This document shows positions 8,241-14,956 of a stretch of DNA of 16,742 nt, one piece after another. This stretch comes from SZUA-370 sp034003955 (lineage in GTDB: Bacteria; Spirochaetota; Spirochaetia; Treponematales; UBA12059). Location: positions 1 to 16,742 of the forward strand of contig JAVEXO010000054.1 of NCBI GenBank assembly GCA_034003955.1. The letters are read 5' to 3'. A model generated the notes under the pieces. That model was not told the DNA's origin. It saw only the letters and a program-made list of their open reading frames with translations, and did no database searches. How positions within the stretch are numbered: position 1 is the first letter of the stretch; each line of letters begins with the position of its first letter. A program made the position numbers and the translations under genes.

Positions 8241-8987
8241 ATGAAAAGAATTGTAACGATATGCATACTGGCATTGATGGTCGCCGGCCCGGCAGCCTTC
8301 GCCCAGGACGTGCCTAAAATACTAGCCGAACTTGACAGACAGGGAGACTTCTCCGGCAAAGACTTCTCTGCCCTGTACACAATCGTTTCTCAGAAACCGG
8401 GAGAAAAAGACTCTGTAACCCAGGTTCGTATGTTCCGCCGCGACACCAAAGAACAGTTTACCATGCTTATGGTGCTGCCCGAGGTCAACAAGGGCCAGGG
8501 CTACCTCCGCGAGGAAGATAACGTCTGGTTCTACGACCCCACCAGCCGCAAATTCTCGTTCTCCTCGATTAAGGAAAACATTCAAAATTCAGAAGCCAAG
8601 AACTCGGACCTGACGCGCAAGAGCATACTCGACGACTATGAAATAGTCGGTAGCACGACGGGTCTTGTTGGCAAGATTAGCGTATGGGTCATAGACCTCA
8701 AGGCCAAGACTAAGGATGTCTCCTATGAGCGCATCGTCCTCCATGTTCGCAAGGACAAGACGATGCTGTTAAAGCAGGAGGACTACAGCGTCTCAGGCCG
8801 CCTGATGCGCACCAGCCTCTACCCTAAGTATGTTGAAATAGAAGGCAGGCTCCTACCCTCGCAGATGCTTATAATAGATGAGCTTAACCCCGGGGAACGA
8901 AGTCAGATGACCATGGCCGAGCAATCCTTGTCTGTCCTGCCCGACAAGGTCTTTACCAAGGCCTTCCTTGAGCAGGTTAACAAATGA
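8241..8987 (+). CDS. LolA-like periplasmic protein (outer membrane lipoprotein-sorting family)
   Basis: The 248-residue protein starts with a Sec signal peptide: MKRI, a hydrophobic core, and a likely cleavage after AFA at residue 21. It has no lipobox, so it should be soluble in the periplasm. The remainder alternates short polar and hydrophobic strands, with FTMLMVLPEVNKGQGYLRE and NVWFYDPTSRKF, the pattern of LolA-like half-barrel proteins that take up acyl chains. The family name comes from memory of such proteins next to ABC or RND transporters. AAGG lies upstream of the ATG, 14 nt after the permease 2 stop. It overlaps the next gene by 4 nt (ATGA), so the carrier and the barrel are probably made together. 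The inferred role is to receive cargo from the permeases and pass it to the outer-membrane partner. Confidence 0.82.
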   Translation: MKRIVTICILALMVAGPAAFAQDVPKILAELDRQGDFSGKDFSALYTIVSQKPGEKDSVTQVRMFRRDTKEQFTMLMVLPEVNKGQGYLREEDNVWFYDPTSRKFSFSSIKENIQNSEAKNSDLTRKSILDDYEIVGSTTGLVGKISVWVIDLKAKTKDVSYERIVLHVRKDKTMLLKQEDYSVSGRLMRTSLYPKYVEIEGRLLPSQMLIIDELNPGERSQMTMAEQSLSVLPDKVFTKAFLEQVNK

Positions 8988-10459
8988 GCGTACATAGTCC
9001 AAGCCGACGATTGACCGTCATCCTCTCTACTATTCTCCTATCCCTTGCACTCCCCGTTGCGGCCCAGGATTCATTCTCCATAGACGAGGATGATCTCTTT
9101 GGAACAGACGAGGATGTTGTTGTTTCTGTAGACGAGACGGCACAAGGCTCCGCTCTCAAAAGCCTTCTTACAACTGAGTCGGTAACGGTAGGTGGCAGAT
9201 TCTCAGGCAGCGCCAGCGCCAATTTCACCTGGAACGAACCCTGGGAAGGCTCTTTTGACCTGACAAATCCTGACGACTATGGCCTCAAGCCGGCCCTGTC
9301 TGCCCTCCTCTACTTTGACGGCAGACCCTCGGAAACAACCCGCTTCTATGGCTCAGTCAAGAGCTCGTGGCCATTTATGACAAGCACTAAAGTACTGACA
9401 AGTGCGGAATATATTGCGGACACTAATCCTCCCCCCTCAGATGATCCATCGGTCAAGACCGAATCGACGACACTGAGCATCCCAAAGATAGAGGTATTCG
9501 AGCTGTTCTCAGACTTCTCATGGAATGACTCCCTCTACTTCCGTTTTGGTAAACAAACCATCAACTGGGGTGTAGGCTACTTCTTCTCACCGGCCAATAT
9601 ACTCAACCTGCAGTCCATAGATCCCAGCGATCCAACGGCACAGCTTGAGGGCCCTGTTGCATTGCGTGCCCATTACCCCATACCGGGTAGCCAGCACAAT
9701 CTTTGGGCTTACACAGTCTTTGACTCTGCAACCATGAAGCCAGAAGAGACCGCCGCTGCGCTCAAGGCAGAGTTTGTCCTAGGCAGATGGGAACTAGGCA
9801 TTGGTGGCTACTTCAAGAAAGACGACCCACTGCGTGGCATGCTGACGGCTACGGGATCCATACGTGACGTATCACTGTTCGGTGAGGCGACGCTGTCGCG
9901 CGGCTCGAGCAGGGAATGGGTCAGCAAGATCGAGTGGATAGGGGGGGGGCCTCCTCCCTATACCATAGCTACTCATACCGACGATAGTTCCCCATTTTTC
10001 AAGGGCACCGTTGGCTTCATGTACTCCAACAGCGAGGCCAACATCAGTGTCCTTGGCCAATACCTGTATGACGGAGAGGGCTACTCCAACACTGACAGAA
10101 AGGCTCGCATCGACGAAGCGCTTATAGTTCAGGAAGCCCTCGGCCCAACCGCGAGCGCCTTTACCCCTATATACAAGATTTTTGTTCTCAATTCAGGCCG
10201 ACATTATGCAGCAGCGTCGTTTACAAAGAGCAAGCTGCTCACAGACGACCTGTCTTTCTCCTTGTTTGCCATGGGTAATCTGTCTGATTTTTCAGCGTAC
10301 ATCAAGCCCTCGCTTTCATACTCATTCTTCAAAGGCATGTCCACCTCACTATCAGCCTTCTTCGCCCTTGGCTTCGACGACGGCGAATACGTAGTATTAA
10401 ACGATGGTCGTGCCATGGGCTTAACTGTGGCTATGACCCTGGGCTCCGGATCCTTCTAA
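8984..10459 (+). CDS. Outer-membrane beta-barrel protein of the transporter operon
   Basis: The 491-residue protein has a Sec signal peptide with likely cleavage after PVAA at residue 27. A short acidic segment (about 33-47) follows. The rest consists of alternating amphipathic strands rich in aromatic residues, for example SLYFRFGKQTINWGVGY and YAAASFTKSKLL. It ends in GSGSF with a C-terminal Phe, the usual signal for insertion by the BAM complex. The FGKQTINWG...FSPANILN stretch recalls DUF1302-type barrels, which in other bacteria sit beside LolA-like proteins and exporters. This similarity is from memory. The ATG overlaps the preceding stop as ATGA. Residues 320-322 are encoded by a run of nine G, so the reading frame is exposed to slippage. 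As last gene of the operon it is the natural outer-membrane receiver or conduit. Confidence 0.85.
   Translation: MSVHSPSRRLTVILSTILLSLALPVAAQDSFSIDEDDLFGTDEDVVVSVDETAQGSALKSLLTTESVTVGGRFSGSASANFTWNEPWEGSFDLTNPDDYGLKPALSALLYFDGRPSETTRFYGSVKSSWPFMTSTKVLTSAEYIADTNPPPSDDPSVKTESTTLSIPKIEVFELFSDFSWNDSLYFRFGKQTINWGVGYFFSPANILNLQSIDPSDPTAQLEGPVALRAHYPIPGSQHNLWAYTVFDSATMKPEETAAALKAEFVLGRWELGIGGYFKKDDPLRGMLTATGSIRDVSLFGEATLSRGSSREWVSKIEWIGGGPPPYTIATHTDDSSPFFKGTVGFMYSNSEANISVLGQYLYDGEGYSNTDRKARIDEALIVQEALGPTASAFTPIYKIFVLNSGRHYAAASFTKSKLLTDDLSFSLFAMGNLSDFSAYIKPSLSYSFFKGMSTSLSAFFALGFDDGEYVVLNDGRAMGLTVAMTLGSGSF
9941..9949 (+). repeat. Homopolymeric tract of nine G inside the barrel gene
   Basis: Nine consecutive G form three glycine codons (residues 320-322) and are followed directly by proline codons. 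At the present length the frame stays open to 10459. Loss or gain of one G would shift the frame and remove the last third of the barrel and its C-terminal Phe. Confidence 0.95.
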
Positions 10460-10473
10460 GACCAGGCAGAACA

Positions 10474-10512
10474 GGCGGCAGGGTCGTAAAAAAGCCCTGC
10501 CGCCTTTTTTTT
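10474..10512 (+). terminator. Intrinsic terminator of the five-gene transporter operon
   Basis: GGCGGCAGGG (10474-10483) pairs perfectly with CCCTGCCGCC (10495-10504) around an 11-nt loop. Eight T follow (10505-10512). It lies 15 nt after the barrel gene stop. Confidence 0.96.
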
Positions 10513-10549
10513 ATATTGTACTTTTTATTCCTTTTATCCTAGAATCCGC

Positions 10550-10555
10550 TATACT
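10550..10555 (+). promoter_or_regulatory. Candidate -10 box of the flavodiiron gene
   Basis: TATACT matches the -10 consensus at 5 of 6 positions, 62 nt before the ATG and downstream of the operon terminator. No convincing -35 box stands at normal spacing; the T-rich stretch at 10522-10538 lies in its place. AAGGAG at 10602-10607 is the ribosome site, 10 nt from the ATG. Confidence 0.4.
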
Positions 10556-10617
10556 CATGGGGCGTGGTCGTGTTAAACAATCGCGCCTAGAAGTACCACA
10601 TAAGGAGTCCTACCAGA

Positions 10618-11829
10618 ATGAAAGCCGCCAAGATCAGTGACCATGTATGGGCCTTGCATGCAGATATCGATACAGAGGACCGTTTTGAAGGCATCTGGCC
10701 TATACCTAACGGCGTTTCTCTCAATTCATATCTTATAAAAGGTGAAAAAACCGCCCTTATAGACCTGGTCAGAGACTGGTGCGGGGCTGCCAGCAATTTG
10801 ACGTCACAGCTTGCTGAATCTGGTGTTGAGCTCGCCAAGATTGATTATCTCATATTAAACCATTTAGAACCCGACCATACCGGCTGGCTTGCCGAATTCA
10901 AGGCTCAGAACCCCGGTGTGCAGATCATCGCAACAGCCAAAGGCATAGAGCTGGTAAAAAGCTTCTATAAAATACAGGACGGCCTTAAGGCAGTTAAATC
11001 CGGAGACATCCTGGATCTTGGCGGCGTCCAGCTTCGTTTTGAGGAAACGCCTAACGTCCATTGGCCCGAGACGATGATGACCTTTGAACCAGAATCTGGC
11101 ACCCTGTTCTCCTGTGACGCCTTTGGCGGCTTTGGAAAGCTAGGAAAGCGTGTCTTTGATGACGAATACTATGCCGAAGAACATGCCTTCTTCCTAAGTG
11201 AGAGCCTCCGCTATTACGCCAATATAGTCGGAAGCTTTAGTCTCTTTGTAAAGAGGGCAGTCGAGAAGCTTGCCCACCTTGAAATAAAGATAGTGGCTCC
11301 AAGCCACGGCATCATCTGGAGGGAGAAGCCCCAGGTGATTATAGACCGCTATCTCAAGTATGCCGGCTACATGGAAGGGCCCCAGGAAAAAGAGATTTGT
11401 GTCGTATGGGGCTCCATGTACGGTAATACCAAGAAGGGCCTCGATATGCTCCTTAAGGGCATAGAAGACGAGCGCGTCCCATTCACCGTCCACCGGGTTC
11501 CGGAAGAAGACGTCTCCTTCGTGCTCGCCGACGCGTTCAAGAGCTCCGGTATAGTCCTGGCCATGCCTACCTATGAATACAAGATGTTCCCACCCATGGC
11601 ATACGTGATGGACATATTCGAGCGCAAACACGTCTGGAACCGCAAGGCATTGCGTATCGGTTCCTTTGGATGGGTTGGTGGTGCCAAAAAAGAGTACGAA
11701 CAACTAGTGGCACCGCTAAAATGGGCCCAGACTGAACCGGTAGAATGGGCCGGAGCCCCTGACGAGGCCACATTGACCCTGCTCCGCGAACGCGGCCGCG
11801 AATTCGCCCGTATTGTAAAAGGCGAATAA
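10618..11829 (+). CDS. fprA: Flavodiiron protein (A-type flavoprotein, O2/NO reductase)
   Basis: The 403-residue protein has the two-domain plan of A-type flavodiiron proteins. The N-terminal metallo-beta-lactamase domain (about 1-250) carries a complete di-iron ligand set: H82, E84 and D86 in HLEPDH, H148 in NVHWPE, D167 in SCDAFG, and H230 in PSHG. The C-terminal flavodoxin domain (about 257-403) opens with the FMN phosphate loop GSMYGNTKK and has the later FGWVGGAKK loop. These enzymes reduce O2 to water or NO to N2O in the cytoplasm of anaerobes and microaerophiles, drawing electrons from rubredoxin or a flavin reductase. No rubredoxin is fused or encoded next to it, so the donor is elsewhere. 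HLEPDHTG replaces the more common HMEPDHSG, a conservative change. The gene is monocistronic. Downstream it converges with the small RNA candidate, whose hairpin may also stop this transcript. Confidence 0.95.
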   Translation: MKAAKISDHVWALHADIDTEDRFEGIWPIPNGVSLNSYLIKGEKTALIDLVRDWCGAASNLTSQLAESGVELAKIDYLILNHLEPDHTGWLAEFKAQNPGVQIIATAKGIELVKSFYKIQDGLKAVKSGDILDLGGVQLRFEETPNVHWPETMMTFEPESGTLFSCDAFGGFGKLGKRVFDDEYYAEEHAFFLSESLRYYANIVGSFSLFVKRAVEKLAHLEIKIVAPSHGIIWREKPQVIIDRYLKYAGYMEGPQEKEICVVWGSMYGNTKKGLDMLLKGIEDERVPFTVHRVPEEDVSFVLADAFKSSGIVLAMPTYEYKMFPPMAYVMDIFERKHVWNRKALRIGSFGWVGGAKKEYEQLVAPLKWAQTEPVEWAGAPDEATLTLLRERGREFARIVKGE

Positions 11830-11884
11830 ACCGGCGCGAGCAAGCCGAAGTGACGCCGCGGATGCCCCGGCAAACGTGAAATGT

Positions 11885-11923
11885 AAAAAAGGCCGCCCGC
11901 GTGTCGAGTCACGCGAACGGCGG
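11885..11923 (-). terminator. Intrinsic terminator on the minus strand, end of the candidate small RNA
   Basis: In minus-strand sense CCGCC and CGCGTG pair with CACGCG and GGCGG around a six-base loop, with a three-base bulge. Six T follow at 11890-11885. On the plus strand the hairpin is followed only by TTAGTATTT, so it would be a weak terminator for the flavodiiron gene. Confidence 0.85.
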
Positions 11924-12027
11924 GGGGCCTTAGTATTTAAGGAGGTTTCCCAAGAACGGCCCCAGTTCTTGGCTGGAGACCCTCACATGACGTCTGCCCC
12001 CCCTTGCCACTACGTCTGCTTAAGCCT
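11885..12027 (-). ncRNA. Candidate structured small RNA, about 143 nt, family unknown
   Basis: A near-consensus promoter (12062-12034) and a strong terminator (11923-11885) frame a GC-rich non-coding stretch on the minus strand. The RNA folds as a rod. GGGGGGC (plus 12002-11996) pairs with GCCCCCC (plus 11928-11922), closing an asymmetric internal loop of about 11 and 13 nt. Above it a GAGG/CCTC helix extends through TCC/GGA. The apex is a perfect 8-bp stem, CCAAGAAC/GTTCTTGG, with a 7-nt loop. The closing helix shares two bases with the terminator stem, so the two compete slightly. Signatures of 4.5S RNA (GGAA-loop core) and RNase P RNA were not found. The large internal loop in a rod recalls 6S RNA, but the length is short and this is only a thought. 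It could also be a processed 3' UTR of the secreted-protein gene upstream. Confidence 0.6.
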
Positions 12028-12033
12028 CAATGT

Positions 12034-12062
12034 AAACTACGTCAGTTTTTAGTATCTGTCAA
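12034..12062 (-). promoter_or_regulatory. Promoter of the candidate small RNA
   Basis: A perfect -35 box TTGACA (12062-12057) is followed after 17 bp by TAGTTT (12039-12034). It starts 34 nt downstream of the stop codon of the secreted-protein gene and points away from it. There is no open reading frame to serve, which favours an RNA gene. The -10 match is weak (3 of 6). Confidence 0.55.
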
Positions 12063-12095
12063 CAGAATCATTTCAGTAGATAAGGAAAGATTTCT

Positions 12096-13166
12096 CTACT
12101 CTTGGGTGGGATTAAGGGTGGGTAGGGGCAGACGAAAGAGCCTGACGGTGGCCTTTGGTCTGGCTTCTATTATAGCCATAAAATCTACAGGCTTTCGTGT
12201 TCTGGCGTCGATTGATGCTATCGTGCATGACCCGTCATCAGTACGATACGGGACGATGGCCAGGCTTAAGGGAGGCATGATTCCGTCTCCATTTACATAG
12301 GCTATGAATGCTGAGCCCTCATCCATACCCCCGATCATGGCTCCAGCCGCGAGTTTAAGGGCTATGCCGGAGGCCTCGCTCCATGCTGGCACCGAAACAA
12401 ACACGGGGTCACGAGGATCGTCGATCGAGACAGTCTTCTTATACAGAGTGGCCTTCACCTCTGTTGGTGCTCTATCGGCGCCTCCGGAAAGCTCCATATA
12501 GCGGCTTGTAGCCGTGAAGTCGTTGGCGGCGGCTATGAGAGCCGAGGATGCCGGGCTCGTACCACCCGCAATCAATGCCGAGGCCAGACTAGCAGCCTGG
12601 ATAGGGCCTGGCTGCCCTACAACAAGTGACCAGTCGAGACCAGAGCGCGTCGAGTCATACAAATATGAAAAGGTATTGGTAAAGAATTGGTATATGAGGC
12701 GAGAAACCATGTAGTCTCCCTTAACCAAAGCACCGGCTACGACAAAATCGACGATGGTTCTCTCATTCTTGGGTGTAAGGCTTATGAAGCTAAGCCCATC
12801 GTCACTGAGGAACCATACGACCCTGGTTACATAACCTGTGCTTACATCGCGTCTGATTACGACGTTGCCACGCGATACAACGGGGACATCACCGTTGCGT
12901 TCACGCTGAAACAGCACAAAGAATGTAGCGCCATCTCTATCAACAGAAATCCTGACTCGACCAGCGGGAGTGTCGCGCATCGTCGGTTTGAAGGCCAAGG
13001 CTCGAGACGGCGGGGCAATAATCAAGGCAGACAGAAATTCCGACCGTAGTGATAGGAAATCAGGAAAATTCTTTATGGCGACGCTGCTCACCTGAGCCTT
13101 CGCGCTTGCTGGTATGAGTATACATAACCCGGCCAACAGGATAGCCGTCAGTGTTCGATTGTTCAT
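12096..13166 (-). CDS. Secreted or periplasmic protein of unknown function
   Basis: I do not recognise this 356-residue protein. It begins with a clear Sec signal peptide (MNNRT, a leucine-rich core, cleavage expected after SAKA at residue 24) and has no lipobox and no later membrane segment apart from moderately hydrophobic Ala/Leu stretches. The mature part is rich in short beta-like segments, for example RVRISVDRDGATFFVLFQRE and VTRVVWFLSDDGLSFISL. A middle region at about 195-215 is Ala/Ser/Gly-rich. It ends in a proline-containing tail. The start ATG at 13164-13166 has only a weak GGGG upstream. It is transcribed divergently from mnmA, with 140 nt between the starts. The small RNA promoter follows its stop. 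The plus-strand reading frames in the same stretch are short and lack any family resemblance, so the minus strand is preferred. Confidence 0.8.
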   Translation of the reverse strand: MNNRTLTAILLAGLCILIPASAKAQVSSVAIKNFPDFLSLRSEFLSALIIAPPSRALAFKPTMRDTPAGRVRISVDRDGATFFVLFQRERNGDVPVVSRGNVVIRRDVSTGYVTRVVWFLSDDGLSFISLTPKNERTIVDFVVAGALVKGDYMVSRLIYQFFTNTFSYLYDSTRSGLDWSLVVGQPGPIQAASLASALIAGGTSPASSALIAAANDFTATSRYMELSGGADRAPTEVKATLYKKTVSIDDPRDPVFVSVPAWSEASGIALKLAAGAMIGGMDEGSAFIAYVNGDGIMPPLSLAIVPYRTDDGSCTIASIDARTRKPVDFMAIIEARPKATVRLFRLPLPTLNPTQE

Positions 13167-13192
13167 TAGAAATACCCCAGATTGCTTTAAGC

Positions 13193-13222
13193 TTGAAGAA
13201 GAAACTGCATAACACCTACACT
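13193..13222 (+). promoter_or_regulatory. Candidate promoter of mnmA
   Basis: TTGAAG (13193-13198) and TACACT (13217-13222) are 18 bp apart in the divergent region. A second possible -10, TATACC, starts at 13222. The leader would be about 80 nt. The call is tentative. Confidence 0.35.
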
Positions 13223-13306
13223 ATACCACAACATACCGACGCTTCAGAACGTTACGGAGCCGAGGCACCCTTGTGCACGGTGATTCCTTTCATTACTATA
13301 ACGCGG

Positions 13307-14440
13307 ATGGACGGTATCGATCTACATGAATATTCAGGAAAGAAGATAGCTGTAGGACTATCGGGTGGCGTGGATTCATCGACAGCCCTGGCCCTGCTAG
13401 CCGAGGCAGGAGCGGACGTCTTTGGCATCACCATGAAGATATGGAAAGAAGGCGCCACGGCCATTCCAGGCATAGGTGACGCCTGCTATGGCCCGGGAGA
13501 AGAAGAAGACATAGCCGCGGCCCAGGAACTCTGCTCAACACTCGGCATTCCATACTTTCCACTCGACTTGTCTATGGAATATGAGTCTCGAATACTCGAG
13601 TACTTCAAGCGCGAATACATCTCGGGACGAACGCCAAATCCCTGTGTTCGTTGCAACCAAGAGATGAAATTCGGCTTCCTCCTTGAAAAGACAAGAGAAG
13701 CGGGCCAAGATTTTGACCTGTTCGCCACTGGTCATTATGCCAGAATAGACACCAGAAATGGCATAAGAATGTTGAGGCAGGCTATAGATGCAGGCAAGGA
13801 CCAAACATACTTCATACACAGACTGTCTCCAGAGACTCTCGGGCATGTTGCCTTCCCTCTTGGGGGACTGACCAAGGCTCAAGTGAGGCTAGAAGCCAGG
13901 CGCTTAGGTCTGATTGCTGCTGAAAAACCAGAGAGCCAGGACTTCGTTTCCGGTTCGTATGGAGCTCTGTTCGACGACCAGAAACCAGGAGATATAGTAG
14001 ACGAGACGGGAACTGTGCTGGGGAAACATCGGGGTATAGTGAACTATACCATAGGCCAAAGAAGAGGCTTGGGTATTAGTTTTGGCCCAGAGGCGCTGTA
14101 CGTCAGTGCCCTCGACGCCGAGCACAACCGAGTAGTCGTATCGAACAACTCGTCGCTCTTCTGCTCTGCATTGGAAGGACATGAGGCCTTTGTCAACGAC
14201 GCCACTCTGGAAGGCGAACCGTTCAAGGCTTTCGTTAGGATAAGGCAGAACCATAAACCCGCTGAAGCACGAATTACGACCGGTGGCGGCATTGCCCGAG
14301 TAGAATTCAAGGAACCACAACGAGCCGCCGCCCCAGGCCAGTCGGCGGTATTCTATGACTCAGATGGCTTTGTGCTAGGTGGATGCATCATTGAGCGCTC
14401 AGAAAAACCAGTATCCAAGCAAACGAGCAAGCATCTGTAA
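13307..14440 (+). CDS. mnmA: tRNA-specific 2-thiouridylase MnmA, CxxC type
   Basis: The 377-residue protein is MnmA, which puts the 2-thio group on U34 of Glu, Gln and Lys tRNAs using ATP and relayed sulfur. The PP-loop SGGVDSS is at residues 19-25. TPNPCVRCNQEMKFG (109-123) holds the catalytic cysteine region, ATGHYARI the tRNA/ATP contact, and GKDQTYFIHRL (163-173) another family motif. The central and C-terminal barrel domains (about 205-365) follow with YTIGQRRGLG. In E. coli the first site reads DxxC (Asp99, Cys102); here it is C113 and C116. Where the second catalytic cysteine (Cys199 of E. coli) is expected, this protein reads PESQDFVSGSYG with no cysteine. The ATG at 13307 gives the family length; longer GTG starts at 13280 or 13151 would run across the promoter region. 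No strong ribosome site is visible. ssrA follows 49 nt after the stop. Confidence 0.93.
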   Translation: MDGIDLHEYSGKKIAVGLSGGVDSSTALALLAEAGADVFGITMKIWKEGATAIPGIGDACYGPGEEEDIAAAQELCSTLGIPYFPLDLSMEYESRILEYFKREYISGRTPNPCVRCNQEMKFGFLLEKTREAGQDFDLFATGHYARIDTRNGIRMLRQAIDAGKDQTYFIHRLSPETLGHVAFPLGGLTKAQVRLEARRLGLIAAEKPESQDFVSGSYGALFDDQKPGDIVDETGTVLGKHRGIVNYTIGQRRGLGISFGPEALYVSALDAEHNRVVVSNNSSLFCSALEGHEAFVNDATLEGEPFKAFVRIRQNHKPAEARITTGGGIARVEFKEPQRAAAPGQSAVFYDSDGFVLGGCIIERSEKPVSKQTSKHL

Positions 14441-14450
14441 GGGCTCAGGC

Positions 14451-14479
14451 TTGACCCTGACCCGGTTGGCCGATATCTT
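14451..14479 (+). promoter_or_regulatory. Promoter of ssrA (tmRNA)
   Basis: TTGACC (14451-14456) and TATCTT (14474-14479) are 17 bp apart and end 10 nt before the mature tmRNA 5' end. The precursor would carry only a few extra nucleotides for RNase P to remove. A hairpin (GGG-TCAGG with CCTGA-CCC, 14441-14463) overlaps the -35 box but has no T-run. Confidence 0.6.
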
Positions 14480-14489
14480 ATACCATATC

Positions 14490-14845
14490 GGGGGTGCCCC
14501 GGTTTCGACTGTCACGGTCCGGTTCGCGGGTCGCAGGTGGAGTGCCGACCTCCTACTCTCGGCAAACTTTCAATTGCCAACGATAACGGCAATCTCGCTC
14601 TCGCCGCGTAAGCGCCGATAACGACGGATCCCGTGGTGCCCCGCTCTGAGCGCCACGTACGGTCTGCAACCCGACCAGGGCTTACCCTCCGCCACGCTCG
14701 TGGGACGGAGGGGAAAATTAGCGGGATACGGAGGCGATAGCGCGACGGTCCGCCGCCCGCCTCCCGACAACTTGAATGGCCGCCTAAACCTGTAGAAGCC
14801 CTCCTTCCGCGTGGTAGGACGCGGGTTCGACTCCCGCCACCTCCA
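14490..14845 (+). ncRNA. ssrA: Transfer-messenger RNA (tmRNA, SsrA)
   Basis: tmRNA rescues stalled ribosomes, acting first as an alanyl-tRNA and then as an mRNA that adds a degradation tag. The 5' end GGGGGTGCCCCGGTTTCGAC and the 3' end with a T-arm (GCGGGTTCGACTCCCGC, 14821-14837) are diagnostic. The acceptor stem pairs GGGGGTG (14490-14496) with CACCTCC (14838-14844), including one G-T pair, and A14845 is the discriminator. No CCA is encoded (the next bases are ACA), so it must be added by the nucleotidyltransferase. The length of 356 nt is normal for a one-piece tmRNA. It lies between mnmA and a convergent lipoprotein gene and has its own promoter and terminator. SmpB is not encoded in this window. 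Confidence 0.97.
14576..14611 (+). other. tmRNA tag reading frame, peptide ANDNGNLALAA
   Basis: From the likely resume codon GCC at 14576 the frame reads Ala-Asn-Asp-Asn-Gly-Asn-Leu-Ala-Leu-Ala-Ala and stops at TAA (14609-14611). The ending LALAA is close to the E. coli YALAA signal seen by ClpXP-type proteases. The exact resume codon is inferred from the usual AND start. Confidence 0.9.
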
Positions 14846-14851
14846 ACAATT

Positions 14852-14885
14852 CGGCTACTGATCAACCCTGATCGGTAGCCGTTTT
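14852..14885 (+). terminator. Intrinsic terminator of ssrA
   Basis: CGGCTACTGATC (14852-14863) pairs with GATCGGTAGCCG (14870-14881) over 12 bp with one T-G pair and a six-base loop. TTTT follows. It starts 7 nt after the tmRNA discriminator base. Confidence 0.93.
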
Positions 14886-14895
14886 CTATATGCTT

Positions 14896-14908
14896 GCGGG
14901 AGTCGAAC
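14896..14908. repeat. Inverted 13-nt copy of the tmRNA T-arm
   Basis: GCGGGAGTCGAAC is the exact reverse complement of the T-arm segment GTTCGACTCCCGC at 14825-14837. It lies outside the ssrA terminator, in a GC-rich stretch that runs to about 14995. Whether it is a remnant of a tRNA-like gene, an attachment-site relic or chance is open. Confidence 0.6.
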
Positions 14909-14934
14909 GGGCACGAGCGCCGACCAACGGGAGG

Positions 14935-14956
14935 AAAAGCGCGCAAGGATGCGCGC
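14935..14956 (-). terminator. Intrinsic terminator of the lipoprotein gene
   Basis: On the minus strand GCGCGCA (14956-14950) pairs with TGCGCGC (14945-14939) around a four-base loop and is followed by TTTT (14938-14935). It lies 44 nt past the lipoprotein stop. The T-run is short. A 12-nt palindrome, CGCCAGCTGGCG (14956-14967), adjoins it. Confidence 0.7.

Noticed and set aside
9941..9949. Poly-G tract as a sequencing error
   Set aside because: The frame is open with exactly nine G and the protein continues as a barrel to a terminal Phe, so the given length makes sense. Raw reads would settle it.
11194..11703. Minus-strand open frame of 169 codons inside the flavodiiron gene
   Set aside because: It is antisense to a gene with complete catalytic motifs and shows no protein features of its own.
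11885..12027. Small RNA as 4.5S RNA or RNase P RNA
   Set aside because: The conserved GGAA-loop core of 4.5S RNA and the conserved cores of RNase P RNA were not found on either strand.
12004..13049. Plus-strand open frames opposite the secreted-protein gene
   Set aside because: They are short and disjoint, while the minus strand has one long frame with a proper signal peptide.
13151..13306. Extended MnmA N-terminus from GTG 13151 or 13280
   Set aside because: The extra residues are outside the family and would cover the promoter region and overlap the start of the divergent gene.
14512..14946. Minus-strand open frame of 144 codons across ssrA
   Set aside because: It lies antisense to the tmRNA and is an Arg/Gly-rich by-product of its GC-rich sequence.
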